Shown here one piece after another: positions 31,970-46,000 of a DNA stretch of 64,000 nucleotides. The notes under the pieces are model-generated. The model was not told where the DNA came from, searched no databases, and saw nothing but the letters and a program-made list of their open reading frames with translations. The translations under genes were made by a program, and so were the position numbers. The stretch is from Apostichopus japonicus (lineage: Eukaryota; Echinodermata; Holothuroidea; Aspidochirotida; Stichopodidae): assembly GCF_037975245.1 (NCBI RefSeq), contig NC_092563.1:11127001-11191000 (forward strand). The letters run 5' to 3'. Within the stretch, counting starts at the first letter, position 1; each line of letters starts with the position of its first letter.

Positions 31970-34900
31970 AGGAGTTGTTGCGACCTTGCCTCCTTGAGAT
32001 ATCGCGTTGTAAAAGGTCACTCACCATTTCGACCCTGCTGACCCCAGATGACCTTTGACCTCTACCAAAAACAATGGGCTACAGGTAATTCGAAAGTCCC
32101 CCCTGTCAACCAACTATGGAGTTGTTGCGACCTTGCCTCCTTGAGATATCGCGTTTTAAAAGGTCACTCACCATTTCGACCCTGCTGACCACAGATGACC
32201 TTTGACTTCTACGAAAAACAATGGGCTAACGGTAAGTCGTAGGTCCCCCCTGCACACCAACTATGGAGTTGTTCCGAGATCGCCTCCTTGAGTTATCACG
32301 TTTACAAATGTCACTCACCATTTCGACCCTGCTGACCACAGATGACCTTGGACCTCTACCAAAAACAATGGCCTACAGGTAAGTCGTAGGTCCCACCTGC
32401 ACACCAACTATGGAGTTGTTGCGACCTTGCCTCCTTGAGATATCGCGTTGTAAAATGTCACTCACCATTTCGACCCTGCTGACCACAGATGACCTTTGAC
32501 TTCTACCAAAAACAATGGGCTAACGGTAAGTCGTAGGTCCCCCCTGCACACCAACTATGGAGTTGTTCCGAGATCGCCTCCTTGAGATATCACGTATTAA
32601 ATGGTCACTCAACATTTCGACCATGGTGACCCCAGATGACCTTTGACATCTACCAAAAACAATGGGCTACAGGTAAGTCGTAGGTCCCCCCGGCACACCA
32701 ACTATGGAGTTGTTGCGACCTTGCCTCCTTGAGATATCGCGTTTTAAAAGGTCACTCACCATTTCGACCCTGCTGACCACAGATGACCTTTGACCTCTAC
32801 CAAAAACAATGGCCTACAGGTAAGTCGTAGGTCCCCCCTGCACACCAACTATGGAGTTGTTGCGACCTTGCCTCCATGAGATATCGCGTTTACAAATGTC
32901 ACTCACCATTTCGACCCTGCTGACCACAGATGACCTTTGACCTCTACCAAAAACAATGGGCTACAGGTAAGTCGTAGGTCCCCCCGGCACACCAACTATG
33001 GAGTTGGTGCGACCTTGCCTCCATGAGATATCGCGTTTACAAATGTCACTCACCATTTCGACCCTGCTGACCACAGATGACCTTTGACATCTACCAAAAA
33101 CAATGGGCTACAGGTAAGTCGTAGGTTCCCCCGGCACAGCAACTATGGAGTTGGTGCGACCTTGCCTCCTTGAGATATCGCGTTTACAAATGTCACTCAC
33201 CATTTCGACCCTGCTGACCACAGATGACCTTTGACCTCTACCAAAAACAATGGGCTACAGGTAAGTCGTAGGTCCCCCCGGCACACCAATTATGGAGTTG
33301 TTGCGACCTTGCCTCCTTGAGATATCGCGTTTACAAATGTCACTCACCATTTCGACCCTGCTGACCACAGATGACCTTTGACCTCTACCAAAAGCAATGG
33401 GCTATAGGTAAGTCGTAGGTCCCCCCGGCACACCAACTAAGGAGTTGTTGCGACCTTGCCTCCTTGAGATATCGCGTTGTAAAAGGTCTCTCACCATTTC
33501 GACCCTGCTGACCCCAGATGACCTTTGACCTCTACCAAAAACAATGGGCTACAGGTAATTCGAAAGTCCCCCCTGTCAACCAACTATGGAGTTGTTGCGA
33601 CCTTGCCTCCTTGAGATATCGCGTTTAAAAGGTCACTCACCATTTCGACCCTGCTGACCACAGATGACCTTTGACTTCTACGAAAAACAATGGGCTAACG
33701 GTACGTCGTAGGTCCCCCCTGCACACCAACTATGGAGTTGTTCCGAGATCGCCTCCTTGAGATATCACGTTTACAAATGTCACTCACCATTTCGACCCTG
33801 CTGACCACAGATGACCTTTGACCTCTACCAAAAACAATGGCCTACAGGTAAGTCGTAGGTCCCACCTGCACACCAACTATGGAGTTGTTGCGACCTTGCC
33901 TCCTTGAGATATCGCGTTGTAAAATGTCACTCACCATTTCGACCCTGCTGACCACAGATGACCTTTGACTTCTACCAAAAACAATGGGCTAACGGTAAGT
34001 CGTAGGTCCCCCCTGCACACCAACTATGGAGTTGTTCCGAGATCGCCTCCTTGAGATATCACGTATTAAATGGTCACTCAACATTTCGACCATGGTGACC
34101 CCAGATGACCTTTGACATCTACCAAAAACAATGGGCTACAGGTAAGTCGTAGGTCCCCCCGGCACACCAACTATGGAGTTGTTGCGACCTTGCCTCCTTG
34201 AGATATCGCGTTTACAAATGTCACTCACCATTTCGACCCTGCTGACCACAGATGACCTTTGACCTCTACCAAAAACAATGGGCTACAGGTAATTCGAAAG
34301 TCCCCCCGGCACACCAACTATGGAGTTGTTGCGACCTTGCCTCCTTGAGATATCGCGTTTTAAAAGGTCACTCACCATTTCGACCCTGCTGACCACAGAT
34401 GACCTTTGACTTCTACGAAAAACAATGGGCTAACGGTAAGTCGTAGGTCCCCCCTGCACACCAACTATGGAGTTGTTCCGAGATCGCCTCCTTGAGATAT
34501 CACGTTTACAAATGTCACTCACCATTTCGACCCTGCTGACCACAGATGACCTTTGACCTCTACCAAAAACAATGGCCTACAGGTAAGTCGTAGGTCCCAC
34601 CTGCACACCAACTATGGAGTTGTTGCGACCTTGCCTCCTTGAGATATCGCGTTGTAAAATGTCACTCACCATTTCGACCCTGCTGACCACAGATGACCTT
34701 TGACTTCTACCAAAAACAATGGGCTAACGGTAAGTCGTAGGTCCCCCCTGCACACCAACTATGGAGTTGTTCCGAGATCGCCTCCTTGAGATATCACGTA
34801 TTAAATGGTCACTCAACATTTCGACCATGGTGACCCCAGATGACCTTTGACATCTACCAAAAACAATGGGCTACAGGTAAGTCGTAGGACCCACCTGCAC
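31970..34900 (-). repeat. Higher-order block of 10 and 5 monomers
   Basis: CCAACTAAGGAG at 31969 and 33439 is 1470 bp apart (10 monomers). The rare CTACGAAAAACAATGG variant occurs at 32211, 33680 and 34415 (steps 1469 and 735 bp, 10 and 5 monomers). The 1469 step comes from one base missing in GCGTTTAAAAGG near 33622. The copies are close to identical otherwise. Confidence 0.75.
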
Positions 34901-36419
34901 ACCAACTATGGAGTTGTTGCGACCTTGCCTCCTTGAGATATCGCGTTTACAAATGTCTCTCACCATTTCGACCCTGCTGACCACAGATGACCTTTGACCT
35001 CTACCAAAAACAATGGGCTACCGGTAAGTCGTAGGTCCCCCCCTGCACACCAAATATGGAGATGTTGCGACCTTGCCTCCATGAGATATCGCGTGTACAA
35101 ATGTCACCCACCATTTCGACCCTGCTGACCACAGATGACCTTTGACCTCTACCAAAAACAATGGGCTATCGGTAAGTCGTAGGTCCCCCTCGGCACACCA
35201 ACTATGGAGTTGTTGCGACCTTGCCTCCTTGAGATATCGCGTTGTAAAAGGTCACTCACCATTTCGACCCTGCTGACCCCAGATGACCTTTGACCTCTAC
35301 CAAAAACAATGGGCTACCGGTAAGTCGAAAGTCCCCCCTGCACACCAACTATGGAGTTGTTGCGACCTTGCCTCCTTCAGATATCGCGTTTTAAAAGGTC
35401 ACTCACCATTTCGACCCTGCTGACCACAGATGACCTTTGACTTCTACCAAAAACAATGGGCTAACGGTAAGTCGTAGGTCCCCCCTGCACACCAACTATG
35501 GAGTTGTGACGACCTTGCTTCCATCTGATATCGCGTTTAAAAAGGTCACTCCCCATTTCGGTCATGGTGACCCCAGATGACCTTTGACCTCTACCAGAAA
35601 CAATGGGCTACAGGTAAGTCGAAAGTCCCCCCTGTACACCGACTATGGAGTTGTTGCGACCTTGCCTCCTTGAGATATCGCGTTTTAAAAGGTCACTCAC
35701 CATTGCGACCCTGCTGACCACAGATGACCTTTGACTTTTACCAAACACAATGGGCTAACGGTAAGTCGTAGGTCCCCCAGGCACACCAACTATGGAGTTG
35801 TTGCGACCTTGCCTCCATGAGATATCGCGTTTACAAATGTCACTCACCATTTCGACCCTGCTGACCACAGATGACCTTTGACCTCTACCAAAAACAATGG
35901 GCTACAGGTAAGTCGTAGGTCCCCCCGGCACACCAACTATGGAGTTGGTGCGACCTTGCCTCCTTGAGATATCGCGTTTACAAATGTCACTCACCATTTC
36001 GACCCTGCTGACCACAGATGACCTTTGACCTCTACCAAAAACAATGGCCTACAGGTAAGTCGTAGGTCCCACCTGCACACCAACTATGGAGTTGTTGCGA
36101 CCTTGCCTCCTTGAGATATCGCGTTGTAAAATGTCACTGACCATTTCGACCATGGTGACCCCAGATGACCTTTGACCTCTACCAAAAACAATGGGCTACC
36201 GGTAAGTCGTAGGTCCCCCCTGCACACCAACTATGGAGTTGTTGCGACCTTGCCTCCTTGAGATATCGCGTTTTAAAAGGTCACTCACCATTTCGACCCT
36301 GCTGACCACAGATGACCTTTGACTTCTACCAAAAACAATGGGCTACAGGTAAGTCGTAGGACCCACCTGCACACCAACTATGGAGTTTTTGCGACCTTGC
36401 CTCCTTGAGATATCGCGTT
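34901..36419 (-). repeat. 147-bp monomers without a clear local higher-order copy
   Basis: About ten monomers between two higher-order blocks. The stretch contains the marker monomer at 35051 and the first IR3-type monomer (35560). Individual monomers resemble those in neighbouring blocks, but I could not assign a consistent unit. Nothing other than satellite is present. Confidence 0.6.
35560..35572. promoter_or_regulatory. IR3 motif GGTCA-TGG-TGACC (first of about two dozen)
   Basis: GGTCATGGTGACC is the inverted half-site arrangement with 3-bp spacing that forms the core of estrogen-type response elements. It sits in a subfamily tagged by CTCCCCATTTCGG and lies 10 bp from the DR1 of the same monomer. 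It recurs about two dozen times from here to the end of the window, for example near 37915, 41735, 42175, 48940, 54528 and 63500. The copy near 51886 has lost one A and is broken. Binding is not shown. Confidence 0.5.
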
Positions 36420-39400
36420 TACAAAGGTCTCTCACCATTTCGACCCTGCTGACCACAGATGACCTTTGACCTCTACCAAAAACAATGGGCTACCGGTAAG
36501 TCGTAGGTCCCCCCCCTGCACACCAAATATGGAGATGTTGCGACCTTGCCTCCATGAGATATCGCGTTTACAAATGTCACCCACCATTTCGAACCTGCTG
36601 ACCACAGATGACCTTTGACCTCTACCAAAAACAATGGGCTACCGGTAAGTCGTAGGTCCCCCCTGCACACCAACTATGGAGTTGTTCCGAGATCGCCTCC
36701 TTGAGATATCACGTTCACAAATGTCACTCACCATTTCGACCCTGCTGACCACAGATGACCTTTGACCTCTACCAAAAACAATGGGCTACCGGTAAGTCGA
36801 AGGTCCCCCCGGCACACCAACTATGGAGTTGTTGCGACCTTGCCTCCTTGAGATATCGCGTTGTAAAAGGTCACTCACCATTTCGACCCTGCTGACCACA
36901 GATGACCTTTGACTTCTACCAAAAACAATGGGCTAACGGTAAGTCGTAGGTCCCCCCTGCACACCAACTATGGAGTTGTTCCGAGATCGTCTCCTTGAGA
37001 TATCACGTTTACAAATGTCACTCACCATTTCGACCCTGCTGACCACAGATGACCTTTGACCTCTACCAAAACCAATGGGCTACAGTTAAGTCGAAAGTCC
37101 CCCTGCACACCAACTATGGAGTTGTTGCGACCTTGCCTCCTTGAGATATCGCGTTTACAAATGTCACTCACCATTTCGACCCTGCTGACCACAGATGACC
37201 TTTGACCTCTACCAAAAACAATGGCCTACAGGTAAGTCGTAGGTCCCACCTGCACACCAACTATGGAGTTGTTGCGACCTTGCCTTCTTGAGATATCGCG
37301 TTGTAAAATGTCACTGACCATTTCGACCATGGTGACCCCAGATGACCTTTGACCTCTACCAAAAACAATGGGCTACCGGTAAGTCGAAAGTCCCCCCTGC
37401 ACACCAACTATGGAGTTGTTGCGACTTTGCCTCCTTGAGATATCGCGTTTTAAAAGGTCACTCACCATTTCGACCCTGCTGACCACAGATGACCTTTGAC
37501 CTCTACCAAAAACAATGGGCTACAGGTAAGTCGTAGGTCCCACCTGCACACCAACTATGGAGTTGTTGCGATCTTGCCTCCTTAAGATATCGCGTTGTAA
37601 ATGTCACTCACCATTTCGACCATGGTGACCCCAGATGACCTTTGACCTCTACCAAAAACAATGGGCTACCGGTAAGTCGAAAGTCCCCCCTGCACACCAA
37701 CTATGGAGTTGTTGCGACCTTGCCTCCTTGAGATATCGCGTTTTAAAAGGTCACTCACCATTTCGACCCTGCTGACCACAGATGACCTTTGACTTCTACC
37801 AAAAACAATGGGCTACAGGTAAGTCGTAGGTCCCCCCTGCACACCAACTATGGAGTTGTGACGACCTTGCCTCCATCTGATATCGCGTTTAAAAAGGTCA
37901 CTCCCCATTTCGGTCATGGTGACCCCAGATGACCTTTGACCTCTACCAGAAACAATGGGCTACAGGTAAGTCGAAAGTCCCCCCTGTACACCAACTATGG
38001 AGTTGTTGCGACCTTGCCTCCTTGAGATATCGCGTTTTAAAAGGTCACTCACCATTGCGACCCTGCTGACCACAGATGACCTTTGACTTTTACCAAACAC
38101 AATGGGCTAACGGTAAGTCGTAGGTCCCCCCTGCACACCAACTATGGAGTTGTTGCGACCTTGCCTCCATGAGATATCGCGTTTACAAAGGTCTCTCACC
38201 ATTTCGACCCTGCTGACCACAGATGACCTTTGACCTCTACCAAAAACAATGGGCTACCGGTAAGTCGTAGGTCCCCCCCCTGCACACCAAATATGGAGAT
38301 GTTGCGACCTTGCCTCCATGAGATATCGCGTTTACAAATGTCACCCACCATTTCGAACCTGCTGACCACAGATGACCTTTGACCTCTACCAAAAACAATG
38401 GGCTACCGGTAAGTCGTAGGTCCCCCCTGCACACCAACTATGGAGTTGTTCCGAGATCGCCTCCTTGAGATATCACGTTCACAAATGTCACTCACCATTT
38501 CGACCCTGCTGACCACAGATGACCTTTGACCTCTACCAAAAACAATGGGCTACCGGTAAGTCGAAGGTCCCCCCGGCACACCAACTATGGAGTTGTTGCG
38601 ACCTTGCCTCCTTGAGATATCGCGTTGTAAAAGGTCACTCACCATTTCGACCCTGCTGACCACAGATGACCTTTGACTTCTACCAAAAACAATGGGCTAA
38701 CGGTAAGTCGTAGGTCCCCCCTGCACACCAACTATGGAGTTGTTCCGAGATCGCCTCCTTGAGATATCACGTTTACAAATGTCACTCACCATTTCGACCC
38801 TGCTGACCACAGATGACCTTTGACCTCTACCAAAACCAATGGGCTACAGTTAAGTCGAAAGTCCCCCTGCACACCAACTATGGAGTTGTTGCGACCTTGC
38901 CTCCTTGAGATATCGCGTTTACAAATGTCACTCACCATTTCGACCCTGCTGACCACAGATGACCTTTGACCTCTACCAAAAACAATGGCCTACAGGTAAG
39001 TCGTAGGTCCCACCTGCACACCAACTATGGAGTTGTTGCGACCTTGCCTTCTTGAGATATCGCGTTGTAAAATGTCACTGACCATTTCGACCATGGTGAC
39101 CCCAGATGACCTTTGACCTCTACCAAAAACAATGGGCTACCGGTAAGTCGAAAGTCCCCCCTGCACACCAACTATGGAGTTGTTGCGACTTTGCCTCCTT
39201 GAGATATCGCGTTTTAAAAGGTCACTCACCATTTCGACCCTGCTGACCACAGATGACCTTTGACCTCTACCAAAAACAATGGGCTACAGGTAAGTCGTAG
39301 GTCCCACCTGCACACCAACTATGGAGTTGTTGCGATCTTGCCTCCTTGAGATATCGCGTTGTAAATGTCACTCACCATTTCGACCATGGTGACCCCAGAT

Positions 39401-39947
39401 GACCTTTGACCTCTACCAAAAACAATGGGCTACCGGTAAGTCGAAAGTCCCCCCTGCACACCAACTATGGAGTTGTTGCGACCTTGCCTCCTTGAGATAT
39501 CGCGTTTTAAAAGGTCACTCACCATTTCGACCCTGCTGACCACAGATGACCTTTGACTTCTACCAAAAACAATGGGCTACAGGTAAGTCGTAGGTCCCCC
39601 CTGCACACCAACTATGGAGTTGTGACGACCTTGCCTCCATCTGATATCGCGTTTAAAAAGGTCACTCCCCATTTCGGTCATGGTGACCCCAGATGACCTT
39701 TGACCTCTACCAGAAACAATGGGCTACAGGTAAGTCGAAAGTCCCCCCTGTACACCAACTATGGAGTTGTTGCGACCTTGCCTCCTTGAGATATCGCGTT
39801 TTAAAAGGTCACTCACCATTGCGACCCTGCTGACCACAGATGACCTTTGACTTTTACCAAACACAATGGGCTAACGGTAAGTCGTAGGTCCCCCCTGCAC
39901 ACCAACTATGGAGTTGTTGCGACCTTGCCTCCATGAGATATCGCGTT
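36420..39947 (-). repeat. Higher-order repeat, 12 monomers, two tandem copies (1764 bp)
   Basis: The marker CAAATATGGAGATG at 36524 and 38288 and the rare CTACAGTTAAGTCG at 37081 and 38845 are both shifted by 1764 bp, exactly 12 x 147. The copies run about 36420-38183 and 38184-39947. Differences are sparse, for example CTCCTTAAGATATCG near 37580 against CTCCTTGAGATATCG in the second copy. Parts of this unit reappear in the next block from 40606. Confidence 0.82.
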
Positions 39948-40015
39948 TACAAATGTCACTCACCATTTCGACCCTGCTGACCACAGATGACCTTTGACCT
40001 CTACCAAAAACAATG

Positions 40016-43000
40016 GCCTACAGGTAAGTCGTAGGTCCCACCTGCACACCAACTATGGAGTTGTTGCGACCTTGCCTCCTTGAGATATCGCGTTGTAAAA
40101 TGTCACTGACCATTTCGACCATGGTGACCCCAGATGACCTTTGACCTCTACCAAAAACAATGGGCTACCGGTAAGTCGAAAGTCCCCCCTGCACACCAAC
40201 TATGGAGTTGTTGCGACCTTGCCTCCTTGAGATATCGCGTTTTAAAAGGTCACTCACCATTTCGACCCTGCTGACCACAGATGACCTTTGACTTCTACCA
40301 AAAACAATGGGCTAACGGTAAGTCGTAGGTCCCCCCTGCACACCAACTATGGAGTTGTTCCGAGATCGCCTCCTTGAGATATCACGTATTAAATGGTCAC
40401 TCAACATTTCGACCATGGTGACCCCAGATGACCTTTGACATCTACCAAAAACAATGGGCTACAGGTAAGTCGTAGGACCCACCTGCACACCAACTATGGA
40501 GTTTTTGCGACCTTGCCTCCTTGAGATATCGCGTTTACAAAGGTCTCTCACCATTTCGACCCTGCTGACCACAGATGACCTTTGACCTCTACCAAAAACA
40601 ATGGGCTACCGGTAAGTCGTAGGTCCCCCCCTGTACACCAAATATGGAGATGTTGCGACCTTGCCTCCATGAGATATCGCGTTTACAAATGTCACCCACC
40701 ATTTCGACCCTGCTGACCACAGATGACCTTTGACCTCTACCAAAAACAATGGGCTACCGGTAAGTCGTAGGTCCCCCCTGCACACCAACTATGGAGTTGT
40801 TCCGAGATCGCCTCCTTGAGATATCACGTTCACAAATGTCACTCACCATTTCGACCCTGCTGACCACAGATGACCTTTGACCTCTACCAAAAACAATGGG
40901 CTACCGGTAAGTCGAAGGTCCCCCCCGGCACACCAACTATGGAGTTGTTGCGACCTTGCCTCCTTGAGATATCGCGTTGTAAAAGGTCACTCACCATTTC
41001 GACCCTGCTGACCACAGATGACTTTTGACTTCTACCAAAAAAATGGGCTAACGGTAAGTCGTAGGTCCCCCCTGCACACCAACTATGGAGTTGTTCCGAG
41101 ATCGCCTCCTTGAGATATCACGTTTACAAATGTCACTCACCATTTCGACCCTGCTGACCACAGATGACCTTTGACCTCTACCAAAACCAATGGACTACAG
41201 TTAAGTCGAAAGTCCCCCTGCACACCAACTATGGAGTTGTTGCGACCTTGCCTCCTTGAGATATCGCGTTTACAAATGTCACTCACCATTTCGACCCTGC
41301 TGACCACAGATGACCTTTGACCTCTACCAAAAACAATGGCCTACAGGTAAGTCGTAGGTCCCACCTGCACACCAACTATGGAGTTGTTGCGATCTTGCCT
41401 CCTTGAGATATCGCGTTGTAAATGTCACTCACCATTTCGACCATGGTGACCCCAGATGACCTTTGACCTCTACCAAAAACAATGGGCTACCGATAAGTCG
41501 AAAGTCCCCCCTGCACACCAACTATGGAGTTGTTGCGACCTTGCCTCCTTGAGATATCGCGTTTTAAAAGGTCACTCACCATTTCGACCCTGCTGACCAC
41601 AGATGACCTTTGACTTCTACCAAAAACAATGGGCTACAGGTAAGTCGTAGGTCCCCCCTGCACACCAACTATGGAGTTGTTGCGACCTTGCCTCCATCTG
41701 ATATCGCGTTTAAAAAGGTCACTCCCCATTTCGGTCATGGTGACCCCAGATGACCTTTGACCTCTACCAGAAACAATGGGCTACAGGTAAGTCGAAAGTC
41801 CCCCCTGTACACCAACTATGGAGTTGTTGCGACCTTGCCTCCTTGAGATATCGCGTTTTAAAAGGTCACTCACCATTGCGACCCTGCTGACCACAGATGA
41901 CCTTTGACTTTTACCAAACACAATGGGCTAACGGTAAGTCGTAGGTCCCCCCTGCACACCAACTATGGAGTTGTTGCGACCTTGCCTCCATGAGATATCG
42001 CGTTTACAAATGTGACTCACCATTTCGACCCTGCTGACCACAGATGACCTTTGACCTCTACCAAAAACAATGGGCTACAGGTAAGTCGTAGGTCCCCCCG
42101 GCACACCAACTATGGAGTTGGTGCGACCTTGCCTCCTTGAGATATCGCGTTGTAAAAGGTCACTCCCCATTTCGGTCATGGTGACCCCAGATGACCTTTG
42201 ACCTCTACCAGAAACAATGGGCTACAGGTAAGTCGAAAGTCCCCCCTGTACACCAACTATGGAGTTGTTGCGACCTTGCCTCCTTGAGATATCGCGTTTT
42301 AAAAGGTCACTCACCATTGCGACCCTGCTGACCACAGATGACCTTTGACTTTTACCAAACACAATGGGCTAACGGTAAGTCGTAGGTCCCCCCTGCACAC
42401 CAACTATGGAGTTGTGACGACCTTGCCTCCATGAGATATCGCGTTTACAAATGTCACTCACCATTTCGACCCTGCTGACCACAGATGACCTTTGACCTCT
42501 ACCAAAAACAATGGGCTACAGGTAAGTCGTAGGTCCCCCCGGCACACCAACTATGGAGTTGGTGCGACCTTGCCTCCTTGAGATATCGCGTTTACAAATG
42601 TCACTCACCATTTCGACCCTGCTGACCACAGATGACCTTTGACCTCTACCAAAAACAATGGGCTACAGGTAAGTCGTAGGTCCAACCGGCACACCAACTA
42701 TGGAGTTGTTGCGACCTTGCCTCCTTGAGATATCGCGTTGTAAAAGGTCACTCCCCATTTCGGTCATGGTGACCCCAGATGACCTTTGACCTCTACCAGA
42801 AACAATGGGCTACAGGTAAGTCGAAAGTCCCCCCTGTACACCGACTATGGAGTTGTTGCGACCTTGCCTCCTTGAGATATCGCGTTTTAAAAGGTCACTC
42901 ACCATTTCGACCCTGCTGACCACAGATGACCTTTGACCTCTACCAAAAACAATGGGCTACAGGTAAGTCGTAGGTCCCCCCGGCACACCAACTATGGAGT

Positions 43001-46000
43001 TGGTGCGACCTTGCCTCCTTGAGATATCGCGTTTACAAATGTCACTCACCATTTCGACCCTGCTGACCACAGATGACCTTTGACCTCTACCAAAAACAAT
43101 GGGCTACCGGTAAGTCGTAGGTCCCCCCGGCACACCAACTATGGAGTTGTTGCGACCTTGCCTCCTTGAGATATCGCGTTTACAAATGTCACTCACCATT
43201 TCGACCCTGCTGACCACAGATGACCTTTGACCTCTACCAAAAACAATGGGCTACCGGTAAGTCGTAGGTCCCCCCGGCACACCAACTATGGAGTTGTTGC
43301 GACCTTGCCTCCTTGAGATATCGCGTTGTAAAAGGTCACTTACCATTTCGACCCTGCTGATCCCAGATGACCTTTGACCTCTACCAAAAACAATGGGCTA
43401 CAGGTAAGTCGAAAGTCCCCCCTGTACACCAACTATGGAGTTGTTGCGACCTTGCCTCCTTGAGATATCGCGTTTTAAAAGGTCACTCACCATTTCGACC
43501 ATGGTGACCCCAGATGACCTTTGACCTCTACCAAAAACAATGGGCTACAGGTAATTCGAAAGTCCCCCCTGTACACCGACTATGGAGTTGTTGCGACCTT
43601 GCCTCCTTGAGATATCGCGTTTTAAAAGGTCACTCACCATTTCGACCCTGCTGACCACAGATGACCTTTGACTTCTACCAAAAACAATGGGCTAACGGTA
43701 AGTCGTAGGTCCCCCCTGCACACCAACTATGGAGTTGTTCCGAGATCGCCTCCTTGAGATATCACGTTCACAAATGTCACTCACCATTTCGACCCTGCTG
43801 ACCACAGATGACCTTTGACCTCTACCAAAAACAATGGGCTACAGGTAAGTCGAAAGTTTCCCCTGCACACCAACTATGGAGTTGTTGCGACCTTGCCTCC
43901 ATGAGATATCGCGTTTACAAATGTCACTCACCATTTCGACCCTGCTGACCACAGATGACATTTGACCTCTACCAAAAACAATGGGCTACAGGTAAGTCGT
44001 AGGTCCCCCCCGGCACACCAACTATGGAGTTGTTGCGACCTTGCCTCCTTGAGATATCGCGTTGTAAAAGGTCACTCACCATTTCGACCCTGCTGACCAC
44101 AGATGACCTTTGACCTCTACCAAAAACAATGGGCTACCGGTAAGTCGTAGGTCCCCGACCTGCACACCAAATATGGAGATGTTGCGACCTTGCCTCCATG
44201 AGATATCGCGTTTACAAATGTCACCCACCATTTCGACCCTGCTGACCACAGATGACCTTTGACCTCTACCAAAAACAATGGGCTACAGGTAAGTCGTAGG
44301 TCCCCCCTGCACACCAACTATGGAGTTGTGACGACCTTGCCTCCATCTGATATCGCGTTTAAAAAGGTCACTCCCCATTTCGGTCATGGTGACCCCAGAT
44401 GACCTTTGACCTCTACCAGAAACAATGGGCTACAGGTAAGTCGAAAGTCCCCCCTGTACACCAACTATGGAGTTGTTGCGACCTTGCCTCCTTGAGATAT
44501 CGCGTTGTAAAAGGTCACTTACCATTTCGACCCTGCTGACCCCAGATGACCTTTGACCTCTACCAAAAACAATGGGCTACAGGTAAGTCGAAAGTCCCCC
44601 CTGTACACCAACTATGGAGTTGTTGCGACCTTGCCTCCTTGAGATATCGCGTTTTAAAAGGTCACTCACCATTTCGACCCTGCTGACCACAGATGACCTT
44701 TGACTTCTACCAAAAACAATGGGCTAACGGTAAGTCGTAGGTCCCCCCTGCACACCAACTATGGAGTTGTTGCGACCTTGCCTCCTTGAGATATCACGTT
44801 CACAAATGTCACTCACCATTTCGACCCTGCTGACCACAGATGACCTTTGACCTCTACCAAAAACAATGGGCTACAGGTAAGTTGTAGGACCCACCTGCAC
44901 ACCAACTATGGAGTTTTTGCGACCTTGCCTCCTTGAGATATCGCGTTTACAAAGGTCTCTCACCATTTCGACCCTGCTGACCACAGATGACCTTTGACCT
45001 CTACCAAAAACAATGGGCTACCGGTAAGTCGTAGGTCCCCCCCTGTACACCAAATATGGAGATGTTGCGACCTTGCCTCCATGAGATATCGCGTTTACAA
45101 ATGTCACCCACCATTTCGACCCTGCTGACCACAGATGACCTTTGACCTCTACCAAAAACAATGGGCTACCGGTAAGTCGTAGGTCCCCCCTGCACACCAA
45201 CTATGGAGTTGTTCCGAGATCGCCTCCTTGAGATATCACGTTCACAAATGTCACTCACCATTTCGACCCTGCTGACCACAGATGACCTTTGACCTCTACC
45301 AAAAACAATGGGCTACCGGTAAGTCGAAGGTCCCCCCCGGCACACCAACTATGGAGTTGTTGCGACCTTGCCTCCTTGAGATATCGCGTTGTAAAAGGTC
45401 ACTCACCATTTCGACCCTGCTGACCACAGATGACTTTTGACTTCTACCAAAAAAATGGGCTAACGGTAAGTCGTAGGTCCCCCCTGCACACCAACTATGG
45501 AGTTGTTCGGAGATCGCCTCCTTGAGATATCACGTTTACAAATGTCACTCACCATTTCGACCCTGCTGACCACAGATGACCTTTGACCTCTACCAAAACC
45601 AATGGGCTACAGTTAAGTCGAAAGTCCCCCTGCACACCAACTATGGAGTTGTTGCGACCTTGCCTCCTTGAGATATCGCGTTTTAAAAGGTCACTCACCA
45701 TTTCGACCCTGCTGACCACAGATGACCTTTGACTTCTACCAAAAACAATGGGCTACAGGTAAGTCGTAGGTCCCCGATGCACACCAACTATGGAGTTGTG
45801 ACGACCTTGCCTCCATCTGATATCGCGTTTAAAAAGGTCACTCCCCATTTCGGTCATGGTGACCCCAGATGACCTTTGACCTCTACCAGAAACAATGGGC
45901 TACAGGTAAGTCGAAAGTCCCCCCTGTACACCAACTATGGAGTTGTTGCGACCTTGCCTCCTTGAGATATCGCGTTTTAAAAGGTCACTCACCATTTCGA

